From CALGLS01 sp045105695 (GTDB taxonomy: Bacteria; Bacteroidota; Bacteroidia; Chitinophagales; Saprospiraceae), in contig JBGCDT010000551.1 in assembly GCA_045105695.1 (NCBI GenBank), positions 1 through 18,068 on the forward strand: a stretch of DNA of 18,068 bases, read 5' to 3'. How positions within the stretch are numbered: position 1 is the first letter of the stretch; each line of letters starts with the position of its first letter. This document shows, piece after piece, positions 1 to 8,822 of this stretch. Below the pieces are notes generated by a model. It ran no database searches. It was not told where the DNA came from and was given only the letters and a program-made list of their open reading frames with translations. Made by a program: the position numbers and the translations under genes.

Positions 1-2657
1 TTGTCAAAATCGCCTTCGGCAATACTCCACCACCATGCTCTTGATTCTTCTAATCCAAGTGCATCTGTCTGATCTGTAAACACATTGTTATTGTTTTGGA
101 AAAATCTGATTTTCATCCACTCTCCAACTATGATCAAATCCTTATCACCGTCTCCGTCATAGTCGGAGAAGAGGGCATCCGTCACCATTCCGAGTTGTTT
201 TAAATCTGGGGCAACTTCAGCTGTTACATCTTTAAAAATGCCTTTATCGTTTCTTAATATATAACTGTTTTCTGGGCTTGGGTACTTGCCTGGGACAAGT
301 CTTCCACCAACGAATAAATCCTGATCGCCATCAGCGTCAAAGTCAGCCGATGCTACGGTCTCTCCGCTGACGTTGATAATTGGGAGCGCTTTTTTGTTTC
401 TTGAAAAGTTGCCTTTACCATCATTGATATACAATCGATCCTGGTAGCGGGAATCACTCTTGGCGAATTCACTGCCGCCACTTACGATATATAAATCAAG
501 ATCTTTATCATTATCTGCATCGAAAAAGATTGCACCCAAATCTTCCTGAGCTTTATCTCTAGACCAGGGTTGAGCGGAAGCAGTAGAAAACTTTCCTTCT
601 TCAGTTTGTAAAAATAATTTACCGGAAAAACCAGCGGCACCTCCTACAAAAAGATCATCCTTGCCATCACCGTTTACATCTCCTGAAGCGAGATGAGGGC
701 CATGTTGGGATTGCTTGTGAGGTAATAAAACTTCTCTTTCAAAATCATCAAACTCATTTTCTTGGTGAGTGTATTCCAGATTAATGGAATTACCAAGGTC
801 TTTAAAAAGGGCAGTGGTCGTTTTGGTTGGTGGTGGAGTAGGGGAAGCACCGTTGTAATCAATAGTGTGCGTTTTGTTAATAGCAGGATCTTTAATGATA
901 GTCCATTTTCCATCGGGCCAATGGATGCTAACGGTTTCAATTTTTTTGACATCTCCTAAGCCAAAGTGCGCAACTGCTTCGGAGGAAGATAAATAACCTC
1001 TGGTAGATGTTATTTCAAAAGTTTGAACTTGATCACTATAATTGATATTGACTTTTGCATTTAAACCCGCAATTTGATTTTGCCCTTTCTTTAATTTGAA
1101 ACGTATATAGTTGTTCTGATTACCCCAAAGGTTTTCATAAATAGAGGCTGGTGCGCTACAGTTATTAATAACAGCATCCATGTCACCATCATTATCTAAG
1201 TCGGCTAGAGCCATGCCGTATGAAAATCCAGGTTTATCAAAGCCCCATTCTTTTGTAACATCAGAGAAAGTCAAAGAATGATCGAATTTATGATTGCCAT
1301 TATTTTTAAAAAGATAATTTGAAATAGGAGTGGACGGAATCGTATTAATAACATCCATAATCATAAATTGATTTTGTCCTTTTTCATTCAATGCTTTTAT
1401 ATTGTATTGAAAATCATTGTTTCGTATATCGCGTTGGATACCATTAGTAATTGAAATATCTTTAAATCCATCGTTGTCGAAATCACACATTAGAAAACTC
1501 CAGCTCCAATCTGTTTTACTGATTCCAGCCATCAGTCCAATTTCACTAAAAGAGCCATTACCGTTATTTAGTTGAAGTGTGTTAAACATGTATTGATGAT
1601 GATTTCCGGTGTTGACAAGTTTCCAGAAAAAGTCAGGTTGCATCGATCCCATATTTGTTTTGGAGCGGAAGTGGTCAGCTGCAGCCATATCAACAACACC
1701 AATATCTGGCAATCCATCATTATTGAAATCACCTATGTCACTTCCCATTGCAAAGTTGGAAATGTGCCGAATAGATTTATCAATGGTATTTGAGAAAGTA
1801 TTGTTACCATTATTTATATACATGAAATCAGGTTCGAAATAATCATTAGTTACATATAAATCGGTAAGGTTGTCTCCATTTAAATCGCTTGCCACCACAT
1901 TTAAACCGTAGCCAAAACCATCAACACCAGCTTCTTCACCAATTTCTTCAAATTTGCCCTTGCCTGTATTTAGAAATAACCGATCTGCCCATTGCTCTTT
2001 ATTTTTTTCTACATCAATTTTGTACCTACTTATCAATCTGTTATTTGGCGGTTGATTTGTGAGGAAAAAATCAAGATCTCCATCTCTATCTAAATCGAAA
2101 AAAGAAGCTTGAATAGAAAATCCAGTATCATCTACTCCGTAAGCAGCACCTTTTTCTGTGAAAGTAAGATCACCATTATTTATGTAAAGTAAATTTTTTC
2201 GCTCCTGAGGATTCATCGTTGATCCAGAACGACAAACATAAATGTCTTCAAATCCATCCTGATTTACATCTGCAAAAGTAACCCCAGAAGACCACTTTCC
2301 ATCAGCTTGTATTCCGGCTAATGAAGTGATGTCGATAAATTGCAAATTCCCTTTATTGAGGTAAAGGGCATCGTCAACAATATTTCCAGAGAAGAAAAGA
2401 TCAACTAAACCATCATTGTTAATATCGCCAGCAGCCACGCCTGCACCAGAGTATACATATGACCATTTTAGGTGATTGTGTTGATCGTCCTCTACTATGT
2501 CATTTGAAAAAGAAATTCCTGAATCTGGAGTGAAGATTTCTTTAAAAAGCGGTCCTTCTATTTTTTTGTTATTAGTTTCGGAGACTTCTTTTTCATTGCA
2601 AGACATGAATGAAATGCATATAGAAAATGTGATTAGAAATATGTGATGGAATTTCAT
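1..2657 (-). CDS. Partial surface lipoprotein with FG-GAP/VCBS repeats and ASPIC/UnbV domain
   Basis: An uninterrupted minus-strand frame opens with ATG at 2657 and stays open to the left edge (885 full codons; the C-terminus lies outside the window). Residues 1-20 form a lipoprotein signal ending in FMSC, with Cys20 as the lipid site; the NEKE that follows resembles the acidic export signal of Bacteroidota surface lipoproteins. About eleven calcium-binding-type DxNxDGxxD motifs occur, for example DINNDGLVD near residue 78, DVNQDGFED, DLDRDGDLD, DFNNDGLPD, DLDNDGDMD, DVNGDGKDD and DYDGDGDKD near residue 831. These indicate FG-GAP/VCBS beta-propeller blades. Residues about 516-602, including the GLGD and HWPDG segments, match the ASPIC/UnbV domain. 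The arrangement is that of CRTAC1-like Bacteroidota proteins of roughly 1100 residues, so perhaps 200 residues are missing. The role is probably surface binding or adhesion; the ligand is unknown. Confidence 0.9.
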   Translation of the reverse strand, partial: MKFHHIFLITFSICISFMSCNEKEVSETNNKKIEGPLFKEIFTPDSGISFSNDIVEDDQHNHLKWSYVYSGAGVAAGDINNDGLVDLFFSGNIVDDALYLNKGNLQFIDITSLAGIQADGKWSSGVTFADVNQDGFEDIYVCRSGSTMNPQERKNLLYINNGDLTFTEKGAAYGVDDTGFSIQASFFDLDRDGDLDFFLTNQPPNNRLISRYKIDVEKNKEQWADRLFLNTGKGKFEEIGEEAGVDGFGYGLNVVASDLNGDNLTDLYVTNDYFEPDFMYINNGNNTFSNTIDKSIRHISNFAMGSDIGDFNNDGLPDIGVVDMAAADHFRSKTNMGSMQPDFFWKLVNTGNHHQYMFNTLQLNNGNGSFSEIGLMAGISKTDWSWSFLMCDFDNDGFKDISITNGIQRDIRNNDFQYNIKALNEKGQNQFMIMDVINTIPSTPISNYLFKNNGNHKFDHSLTFSDVTKEWGFDKPGFSYGMALADLDNDGDMDAVINNCSAPASIYENLWGNQNNYIRFKLKKGQNQIAGLNAKVNINYSDQVQTFEITSTRGYLSSSEAVAHFGLGDVKKIETVSIHWPDGKWTIIKDPAINKTHTIDYNGASPTPPPTKTTTALFKDLGNSINLEYTHQENEFDDFEREVLLPHKQSQHGPHLASGDVNGDGKDDLFVGGAAGFSGKLFLQTEEGKFSTASAQPWSRDKAQEDLGAIFFDADNDKDLDLYIVSGGSEFAKSDSRYQDRLYINDGKGNFSRNKKALPIINVSGETVASADFDADGDQDLFVGGRLVPGKYPSPENSYILRNDKGIFKDVTAEVAPDLKQLGMVTDALFSDYDGDGDKDLIIVGEWMKIRFFQNNNNVFTDQTDALGLEESRAWWWSIAEGDFD

Positions 2658-3281
2658 TGAGATAAATCTTGAAGATTAAAATGCTATTCAATATGTTTGG
2701 GTTGCAACAGGTTTATGCAACGCTAAAATTGTGAAAGCTAATGGGTAGAACAGTAGATAATTGTATTTGTAATAAAGATAGAAAAAGGAAGTTGATCTTC
2801 CAATTTTAGCAAAGCATATTCTAATATGATAAATGGAACTATTGAGTATTAACATCGTAGTAATATGTGAAAAGTACTCCTTTTTAAAATTTTGTATTTT
2901 TTTATTGAAATTTTAAAAAACTTAATTTGTTTTACTATATTTACAATCTAAATTGTTAATCTCATTATTAAGAATATCTGATTAAATCCATTCATCAGAT
3001 TTTGTAAAAAACAAAAAAAGATTCTCTTTCTGGAGACCCTCAACTTTTTCCCATCCCAATTACTGCAACCACATTCTTAAATCCGTAAACAGTTCAGCTG
3101 GTTATATGCTGCTCTGGTGTACAGGTATCCCATTAGAACAAGGTCCTAGATGTTTCTTTTTGCATTAGCAAAGAGTTGGCTTTTCTATGTCTTCTTGTTG
3201 GTGAAATGTAATATAAAATATTAACTAATTTTTAATCCATAATCAAAATTTCTTGACTTCTAATTTTTAAACTATTTAACT
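2658..3281. other. 624-base gene-free spacer with possible long leader
   Basis: No credible coding frame was found on either strand; the longest ATG-started frames I read by eye are about 20 codons. The stretch is AT-rich except for about 3030-3200, where base composition is more mixed. Visible elements are an inverted repeat GTTGCA/TGCAAC (2701-2706 and 2716-2721) just upstream of the lipoprotein gene, a near-match to the Bacteroidota -7 box (TATATTTA at 2936-2943), and a 7-bp stem ATCTGAT/ATCAGAT (2976-2982 and 2994-3000) followed by TTTG. If the 2936 box is used, the 3282 gene would carry a leader of about 330 bases. That is inference; no clear -33 element was found. Confidence 0.4.
2976..3004 (+). 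promoter_or_regulatory. Short stem-loop in the leader region
   Basis: ATCTGAT at 2976-2982 pairs perfectly with ATCAGAT at 2994-3000 around an 11-base loop and is followed by TTTG. The stem is AT-rich and weak, so it is at best a minor leader hairpin or a chance palindrome. Confidence 0.25.
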
Positions 3282-3635
3282 ATGACCAAAAAAAATCTTT
3301 TAAAAAAATTACGATGGATCGTACTGCCCTTGCTACTATTCGGGCTTACTACGGTTCAGGCACAGAGCTTTATCTCTCCAGATGAAGCCATGGTAAAGTT
3401 AGAACTTAAACTAGCTGATATCTATGACGGTGCTGAGGAAGGAACTGTACTTCCTGTCGACAAGGCTATTGCTAAAAAATTCATTAGTGAAGCTGCTTGG
3501 CAGATTACAAGCAAAAAGCCTGTTGCTATTGCTTTAGAAACAGCTTTGAAATCAACTAAAGAGGAGTATGCAATGTACGTCTACAATGTTACTACACTGA
3601 AAGACGAAATTTCTGAATTACTGGAAAGAAAGTAA
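3282..3635 (+). CDS. Small secreted protein of unknown function (117 aa)
   Basis: The protein opens with a basic, hydrophobic signal peptide: KKNLLKKLRW, then a Leu-rich core, then a likely cleavage after VQA at about residue 27. This leaves a mature part of about 90 residues that looks mainly helical, with charged Ala/Lys/Glu/Leu segments, no cysteines and no recognisable motif. I do not recognise the family. The gene lies 40 bases upstream of the giant T9SS cargo gene on the same strand, with no terminator between, so the two are probably co-transcribed. That makes it a candidate partner, chaperone or periplasmic accessory of the cargo protein, by context only. It has no T9SS sorting tail, so it probably stays in the periplasm or is released by another route. 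Confidence 0.75.
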   Translation: MTKKNLLKKLRWIVLPLLLFGLTTVQAQSFISPDEAMVKLELKLADIYDGAEEGTVLPVDKAIAKKFISEAAWQITSKKPVAIALETALKSTKEEYAMYVYNVTTLKDEISELLERK

Positions 3636-3675
3636 CAGTAATAATCCACTTAAAAATTCAATTAAAATTATCAAA

Positions 3676-6600
3676 ATGAAAAAAACAATACTTAAGTATT
3701 TAGTGATGGCTTGCTGCCTCATTTGGACGACAGTGTCCTATGGCCAGGTTATCTCAGAAGTAGCTGGTTCTACTACAACCGTGATGCCGAACAACGGTGA
3801 TTTATTTACCGATCCAGGTGACGGGACGAACGGTGGCCCCGGAGGAAATTGCTCGACGACCAGCAGTGGAGACCTTGGAGATTATCCTAATTGTAACTGT
3901 ATCACAGTAACCACTCTTACCGCCCCTACGGGTGGTCAAGTCTCTGTTACCTTCAACACATTCAGAGTTTTTGGAAACTTTGATTGGCTAACAATCTTTG
4001 ATGGCTCCGGTGCTGTTACGGCTACTAACGGAAACGGCTCTGCAACTAATCCAACTTCTGGAGATACAGAACTTTGGAATAGTTCTGTAGACGGAGATGA
4101 GCTAATTGATATGACTAACGCGGGTATGGTAACCTTCACTTCTACAAACGGAAGCTTAACTTTTGCTTCTCGTTTTAGTGGTGTTGTAAATACTTGCGGA
4201 TGGGAAGCAGCAGTGGCTGTTACGGGTGGACCACCACCTCCGCCACCAGCGGCAGCATTCAATCATCCTGATGCAGGTTTAACAGAAAACTTTACAGTAG
4301 CTTGTGGTGCCGCATTAACAAACTACTTTGACAATGGCGGTGAGGATTGCGATGGAACAGGCTTAGGTTCGTATCAAAATAATGATCCAGGATCTGTTGC
4401 TATTATCTGTCCTGATGCTATGGGACAACCCATTACATTGGAGTTTTTAGAAGTAGATATCGAAACACGTTCTACTGCTCCTTGTTGGGATTTCCTAAAT
4501 ATCTATGATGGAATGGGTACTGGTGGTACACAGTTATTCAGTGGTTGTGGAGAAGAAGGTTTTCAAAGCTGTTCAGGATTTCCTGGCGACGGTTCTGATG
4601 GTGGTGGCATAGAAGGAGGTCCAAACGATTTAGATGGTTCGAATGATGCAACTCCTGTTAATAACATCTGGACTTCTACGGATGCTTCTGGTTGCTTGAC
4701 TGTTGAATTTACATCAGACGGTTCAGTTGATCAAGGTGGTTGGATAGCTACACTAGGTTGTGATGCTATCCCAGGCGTAGGATGTGGAATTGTTTGTCCT
4801 GCTGATATAGAAGTACCATGTGAAAGTGGTAGTTCTCCTGCAATAACCGGTACAGCTACAGCTGGAGCAGATTGTACCGTTGCCTTTACTGATGAAGTGA
4901 TTGGTTGTGCAGTAACCAGAACTTGGACAGCTACTGCTGCTTCTGGTGAAATCACAAGTTGTGTTCAAAACATCACATTGATTGATGATTCATCACCGGT
5001 AATTACTTGTCCTCCAGGTCAGACTCTGACTTGTTTTGAAACAATACCTACACCTGTAACTTCAGCAGCTGACTTTGTTGCAGCGGGCGGAACAATTTCA
5101 GATAACTGTACATCGAGTATTGATGATTTCTCTATCTTCTCTCAAGATGCTAATAATGGTGGAGACAACTGCCCAGGTAATGCTACTGTAGTTACCAGAA
5201 CGTATTTCGTTTCTGATTTCTGTGGTAATGTAACTACCTGTACACAGACCTTTACATATAATGCAAGTGCAATAGGTCCAGTAATCACATCTGTATTACC
5301 AACTTGTTTCAAGTACTGTGCTTCTTTGGCTAACCCTATGGACGCTGATATTACTTTCACTACAGATTGCTCTTTTGGTGCTACAATAAATATCACTGGT
5401 CCAACTCAAATTGGTCAAGACAACTGCCCAGGTACAATTTACAGATATACTTATACTGTAACTGATGACTGTAATAGAACTTCTGCTCCAGTTACTCGTG
5501 ACTTTATAATCGGAAATGAAGGACCAACTATTAACTGTGCTCCTTTCAACTTGGTACTAGATTGTGGTGATCCTAACAACCAGGATTATATCGATACATA
5601 CCTAGGTTCAGTAACGGCTAACTCTTCTTGTGAATTAGGTGTGAACGTAACCAATAATCTTCAAGCTAACTTTGCAAATACAATTACTTGTAACACAGCG
5701 CGAACTGTAATCTTTACAGCTACTGATGATTGTGGACGTTCAACAACTTGTTCTTCTCAGATTACCATTTGGGATGTAACTCCACCTGAGTTGACTTCAA
5801 CTTATATGGACGGTGTTTGTAACGAAGCAGTTTGTGGATCTGATCTTAACTTCTTCTATAATTTCTGGAAAGACAAAGTAATCGAAGGTTTAACAGCTAC
5901 CGATGCTTGTGATAGCAATGTTTCTATTCAGGCAGTTGGACCATTTAGTCCAAACCAAAATTGCCCAGATGAGACGACAGAAACAGTGGTTGCATTCGTA
6001 GCAACAGACAACTGTGGAAACGAATCTCAGATTGAATATAGTTTCTTCGTGAACGCTGCAGATGATGCCGCTCCACTAGGTGCTATTATGGGAGCTATTG
6101 CGACGGAAGAGGCAGAGACTGTAGAATCGGTTTCAATTACTCTTGACGGAAATAGCAATGTTCTTAACATGACTACTGCTGCTGACGGATTATATGGATT
6201 CAATGAATTGGAAGAAGGATTTAACTATGAAGTAAGTCCTTACTCTAATCAAGATCCTTTGAACGGTATTTCTTCTTATGACTTAGTTTTAATTTCTAAG
6301 CATATTTTACAAATGGAAACGCTAGATTCTCCATACAAGTTGATTGCAGCAGATGTTAATAAGTCTGGTTCTATCACAACGATGGATTTAGTAGACTTAC
6401 GTAAAGTAATCCTACACATCGACGAAGAATTTGCAAATAATACTTCTTGGAGATTTGTAGAATCTAACTTCGTATTCCCAGATGTAACGAATCCGTTTGC
6501 AACGATCTTCCCAGAAAAAGTATCAATCAACGGATTGACTTTGGAAGAAACTCACGACTTTGTTGCTGTGAAGATTGGAGACGTTAACGGCTCTGTAGTT

Positions 6601-7314
6601 GCCAATGCAATGGCAGGTGCTGATGACAGAACAACTGTTGGCGACTTAGTATTCAATGTTGCTGATCAGGAATTAGTAGCAGGTAATACTTACGAAGTTG
6701 CTTTCCAGGCGAATGCTTTCAATAACATTCATGGATACCAATTTACAATGAACTTCGACCAGAGTGTTCTGGAAGTTGTAGATGTAAAAGCAGGTGACTT
6801 GAACAACATGACGGAAGCTAACTTTGGTATGACTAAGTTAAGTCAAGGAGCAATCACGACTAGCTGGACTAGCCAAGAGGCTCAGAACTTAACTAGAGAT
6901 GCTAACGTATTCTACGTAAGTTTCACAGCTAAAGCAGACGGAATGTTATCAGAAGTATTATCTGTAAACTCTCGTTATACTGCTGCTGAAGCATACGATG
7001 CAAACCTTGATTTGATGAACGTTGAATTACGTTTCGGAGATGTTGAGTCTATTGCTTCTGAATTACGTTTGTACCAGAATACTCCAAATCCATTTAACCA
7101 AGAAACGGTTATCGGATTTGATTTGCCACAAGACGCTAACGTAATGTTGAATATTTACGACGGATCAGGTAAACTAGTTAAGCAAGTAGAAGGTAACTTC
7201 GCTAAAGGCTATAACAATGTTTCTCTATCTAAAGGAGAATTAGCTCCTGGTTTGCTACACTACCAGTTGGTTACACCAATGGGTACCGCAACGAAGAAGA
7301 TGATTGTTCAGTAA
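3676..7314 (+). CDS. Large multidomain T9SS cargo protein (CUB-like, HYR-like, dockerin-like, cohesin-like)
   Basis: This 1212-residue protein is exported by Sec and then by type IX secretion. The signal peptide spans residues 1-23, ending SYG. A first CUB-like domain (about 30-183, with FDWLTIFDGSG) is joined by a linker of six prolines (186-191) to a second CUB-like domain (about 200-362, with CWDFLNIYDGMGTGG). Residues about 370-790 are cysteine-rich Ig/HYR-like repeats with recurring TDDCGN-type and CP motifs. Residues about 802-860 look like a carboxypeptidase-regulatory/SdrD-type beta domain. Residues about 863-975 are dockerin-like, with ISSYDLVLISKHIL, DVNKSGSITTMDLVDLRKVIL and a later GDVNGS. 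Residues about 988-1125 resemble a cohesin fold (GNTYEVAFQANAFNNIHGYQF). The end (about 1131-1212, with LYQNTPNPFN and a C-terminal KKMIVQ) is a type A sorting domain. The substrate or adhesion target is unknown. It is probably co-transcribed with the small gene upstream and is followed by a terminator. Confidence 0.92.
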   Translation: MKKTILKYLVMACCLIWTTVSYGQVISEVAGSTTTVMPNNGDLFTDPGDGTNGGPGGNCSTTSSGDLGDYPNCNCITVTTLTAPTGGQVSVTFNTFRVFGNFDWLTIFDGSGAVTATNGNGSATNPTSGDTELWNSSVDGDELIDMTNAGMVTFTSTNGSLTFASRFSGVVNTCGWEAAVAVTGGPPPPPPAAAFNHPDAGLTENFTVACGAALTNYFDNGGEDCDGTGLGSYQNNDPGSVAIICPDAMGQPITLEFLEVDIETRSTAPCWDFLNIYDGMGTGGTQLFSGCGEEGFQSCSGFPGDGSDGGGIEGGPNDLDGSNDATPVNNIWTSTDASGCLTVEFTSDGSVDQGGWIATLGCDAIPGVGCGIVCPADIEVPCESGSSPAITGTATAGADCTVAFTDEVIGCAVTRTWTATAASGEITSCVQNITLIDDSSPVITCPPGQTLTCFETIPTPVTSAADFVAAGGTISDNCTSSIDDFSIFSQDANNGGDNCPGNATVVTRTYFVSDFCGNVTTCTQTFTYNASAIGPVITSVLPTCFKYCASLANPMDADITFTTDCSFGATINITGPTQIGQDNCPGTIYRYTYTVTDDCNRTSAPVTRDFIIGNEGPTINCAPFNLVLDCGDPNNQDYIDTYLGSVTANSSCELGVNVTNNLQANFANTITCNTARTVIFTATDDCGRSTTCSSQITIWDVTPPELTSTYMDGVCNEAVCGSDLNFFYNFWKDKVIEGLTATDACDSNVSIQAVGPFSPNQNCPDETTETVVAFVATDNCGNESQIEYSFFVNAADDAAPLGAIMGAIATEEAETVESVSITLDGNSNVLNMTTAADGLYGFNELEEGFNYEVSPYSNQDPLNGISSYDLVLISKHILQMETLDSPYKLIAADVNKSGSITTMDLVDLRKVILHIDEEFANNTSWRFVESNFVFPDVTNPFATIFPEKVSINGLTLEETHDFVAVKIGDVNGSVVANAMAGADDRTTVGDLVFNVADQELVAGNTYEVAFQANAFNNIHGYQFTMNFDQSVLEVVDVKAGDLNNMTEANFGMTKLSQGAITTSWTSQEAQNLTRDANVFYVSFTAKADGMLSEVLSVNSRYTAAEAYDANLDLMNVELRFGDVESIASELRLYQNTPNPFNQETVIGFDLPQDANVMLNIYDGSGKLVKQVEGNFAKGYNNVSLSKGELAPGLLHYQLVTPMGTATKKMIVQ

Positions 7315-7354
7315 ATAGAATGATATAGAGAAGGCGCAAGCTTTCTTACAATAG

Positions 7355-7391
7355 CCGTTCAGTCCTGTCTTTAGGGCTGAACGGTTTTTTT
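7355..7391 (+). terminator. Intrinsic terminator after the T9SS cargo gene
   Basis: CCGTTCAG (7355-7362) pairs perfectly with CTGAACGG (7377-7384). The stem extends by a U-G and two C-G pairs around an 8-base loop and is followed by seven Ts (7385-7391). The T-run exists on the plus strand only, so it serves the 3676-7314 gene and not the converging DUF2461 gene. Confidence 0.93.
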
Positions 7392-7427
7392 AATTAAAAT
7401 TAAAATTAAAACGAAAACTGGAAAGAG

Positions 7428-8087
7428 TTATTCAGAGAAGCTAATCAGTTTATTCAAATATTGATTCAATGGAATTAAAGCAACGAATGCTTTTTCTACC
7501 GTATCCACTAGATTATCAGCTGTGATTTCTTTGTAAGTCAGTTGCTTCGTAGCTACAAAGTTTTTACGACGCAAGAATTCAATGTGTTTGTGCGAAACAT
7601 CAAAACCACGAGGAGCCGTTTTAAGCGCGTTAGGATCAGGATCTAAATTGCCATAAAAATTAGCGAAAGGTTTTTGTTTTAGAATTTCTAACAATTCTTC
7701 TCCGTCGTAATCAATTCCATCACGGATTTTCTTTAGCATCTCATTGTCAGGTCGCCAAAGCCCGCCACCTAGGAAAGAATTGTTTGGAGAGATTTGTAAA
7801 TAAAAACTAGGTTCATCTGGAGTGAAAGGACTGAAACCAAAGTTGTCTTTATACATTGGTCGGTTGGGGTGGAATCTTCTGTTGTTGTTTATTCTGAAGA
7901 TGGTTTGTTTTGGTTTTATGTTTTCCAGCTTAGGGTTGTGTTTCGCCATTCGCTTGAGGAATAACTCTATGTCGCTGAGCCAAATGTCTTTTGCTTCATG
8001 GTAGCGTTTGCGATTGGCGTCCATCCATTCTTTGGAATTATTTTGAGTTAGATCTTTAAGGAAGGTGTATACTTTTCGTTTGCTCAT
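7428..8087 (-). CDS. DUF2461 family protein (TIGR02453-like)
   Basis: The 219-residue protein has the family hallmarks: an N-terminal FLKDLTQNNSKEWMDANRKRY, then TIFRINNNRRFHPNRPMYKDNFG at about residues 62-84, then SFYLQISPNN with a Gly-rich turn and LWRPDNEMLKKIR. Length fits the usual 210-230 residues. No signal peptide or membrane segment is seen, so it is cytoplasmic. The biochemical function of the family is not established. The gene starts 51 bases after the stop of the response regulator on the same strand, with no terminator between, so it is likely the third gene of the kinase-regulator operon. That position does not by itself link it to signalling, because DUF2461 genes occur in many contexts. 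Confidence 0.88.
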   Translation of the reverse strand: MSKRKVYTFLKDLTQNNSKEWMDANRKRYHEAKDIWLSDIELFLKRMAKHNPKLENIKPKQTIFRINNNRRFHPNRPMYKDNFGFSPFTPDEPSFYLQISPNNSFLGGGLWRPDNEMLKKIRDGIDYDGEELLEILKQKPFANFYGNLDPDPNALKTAPRGFDVSHKHIEFLRRKNFVATKQLTYKEITADNLVDTVEKAFVALIPLNQYLNKLISFSE

Positions 8088-8138
8088 TGTTGTTGGTTTT
8101 TGTATTGGATAAATAACAAGGAGCTATGAAGAATTGTT

Positions 8139-8822
8139 TTAGCTGTTCTTTTCTTTCAGTACAAATCCTTTTCCATGTACGTTCTCTATAGTTACCCTAT
8201 CATCTTTCGCTAAATATTTTCTAAGGTGAGAGATGAAGACGTCCATACTTTTGCGACTGAATTCATCTATGTTTCCCCAGATTTCGTGTAAAGCTTTTTT
8301 ACGAGGAAGGAGTTGGTTCTTGTGTTGACAAAGCATTTCAAGCAGAGCTGCCTCGCGGGTAGTCAATTTTGTAATTTCATTGTTATGGCTTAATTGCTGA
8401 ATAGAAGGGTGGAAAACATAGTTGCCAATGTGGTATTCGTTCGGTGAAGGACTATTTTTTTTCTGATTACCAATAAGTGCTCTGATTTTAACGACCAACA
8501 ATTCTTCATCCACCGGTTTTGTAATGTAATCTACGGCTCCGGTTCTATATCCTTTTAGCTTATCAATTTTCAGTGACTTAGCGCTGAGAAAAATAAATGG
8601 TAAATTAGGATGCTTTGTTTTGGTGTGTTCTGCTACTTCAAAGCCATTCATGTCTGGTAGCATAATATCCAGGATAGCTAAGTCAAAAATATGTTGACTC
8701 ATCAGCGCGATAGCTTCCTTTCCCGTTTTTGTCCAGACAACATCAAAATCTTGCATGCCCAGGTATTCTGATAGGATGTAACCAAAACTCTGATCGTCTT
8801 CTAATAAAAGTATTTTTTCCAT
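8139..8822 (-). CDS. OmpR/PhoB-family response regulator
   Basis: The protein (227 aa) receives a phosphoryl group from its partner kinase and binds DNA. The receiver domain spans residues 1-118, with the acidic pair Asp9-Asp10, phosphoacceptor Asp52 in LAILDIMLP, switch Ser80 in FLSAKS and Lys102-Pro103 in TKPV. The C-terminal winged helix (about 128-224) contains LTTREAALLEMLC, the SRKSMDVFISHLRKYL recognition region and the wing ENVHGKGFVL. The ATG overlaps the stop of the upstream kinase gene by one base (TAATG), which supports both this start and translational coupling. The pair resembles Bacteroidota RprXY-type systems in architecture, but I would not assign that name. Its most plausible nearby target is the kinase/DUF6624 spacer. 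Confidence 0.95.
   Translation of the reverse strand: MEKILLLEDDQSFGYILSEYLGMQDFDVVWTKTGKEAIALMSQHIFDLAILDIMLPDMNGFEVAEHTKTKHPNLPFIFLSAKSLKIDKLKGYRTGAVDYITKPVDEELLVVKIRALIGNQKKNSPSPNEYHIGNYVFHPSIQQLSHNNEITKLTTREAALLEMLCQHKNQLLPRKKALHEIWGNIDEFSRKSMDVFISHLRKYLAKDDRVTIENVHGKGFVLKEKNS

Noticed and set aside
674..1842. Short frames on both strands within the left-hand gene
   Set aside because: They are shadows in other frames of the long minus-strand ASPIC/FG-GAP gene, which has strong protein-family motifs.
3936..6530. Minus-strand frames within the T9SS cargo gene
   Set aside because: They read the complement of repetitive Thr/Gly/Cys codons and have no domain or start context; the plus-strand protein explains the stretch.
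7391..7412. Short AATTAAA-like tandem repeat
   Set aside because: Only about three units in an AT-rich spacer right after a terminator; there is no sign of a functional repeat.
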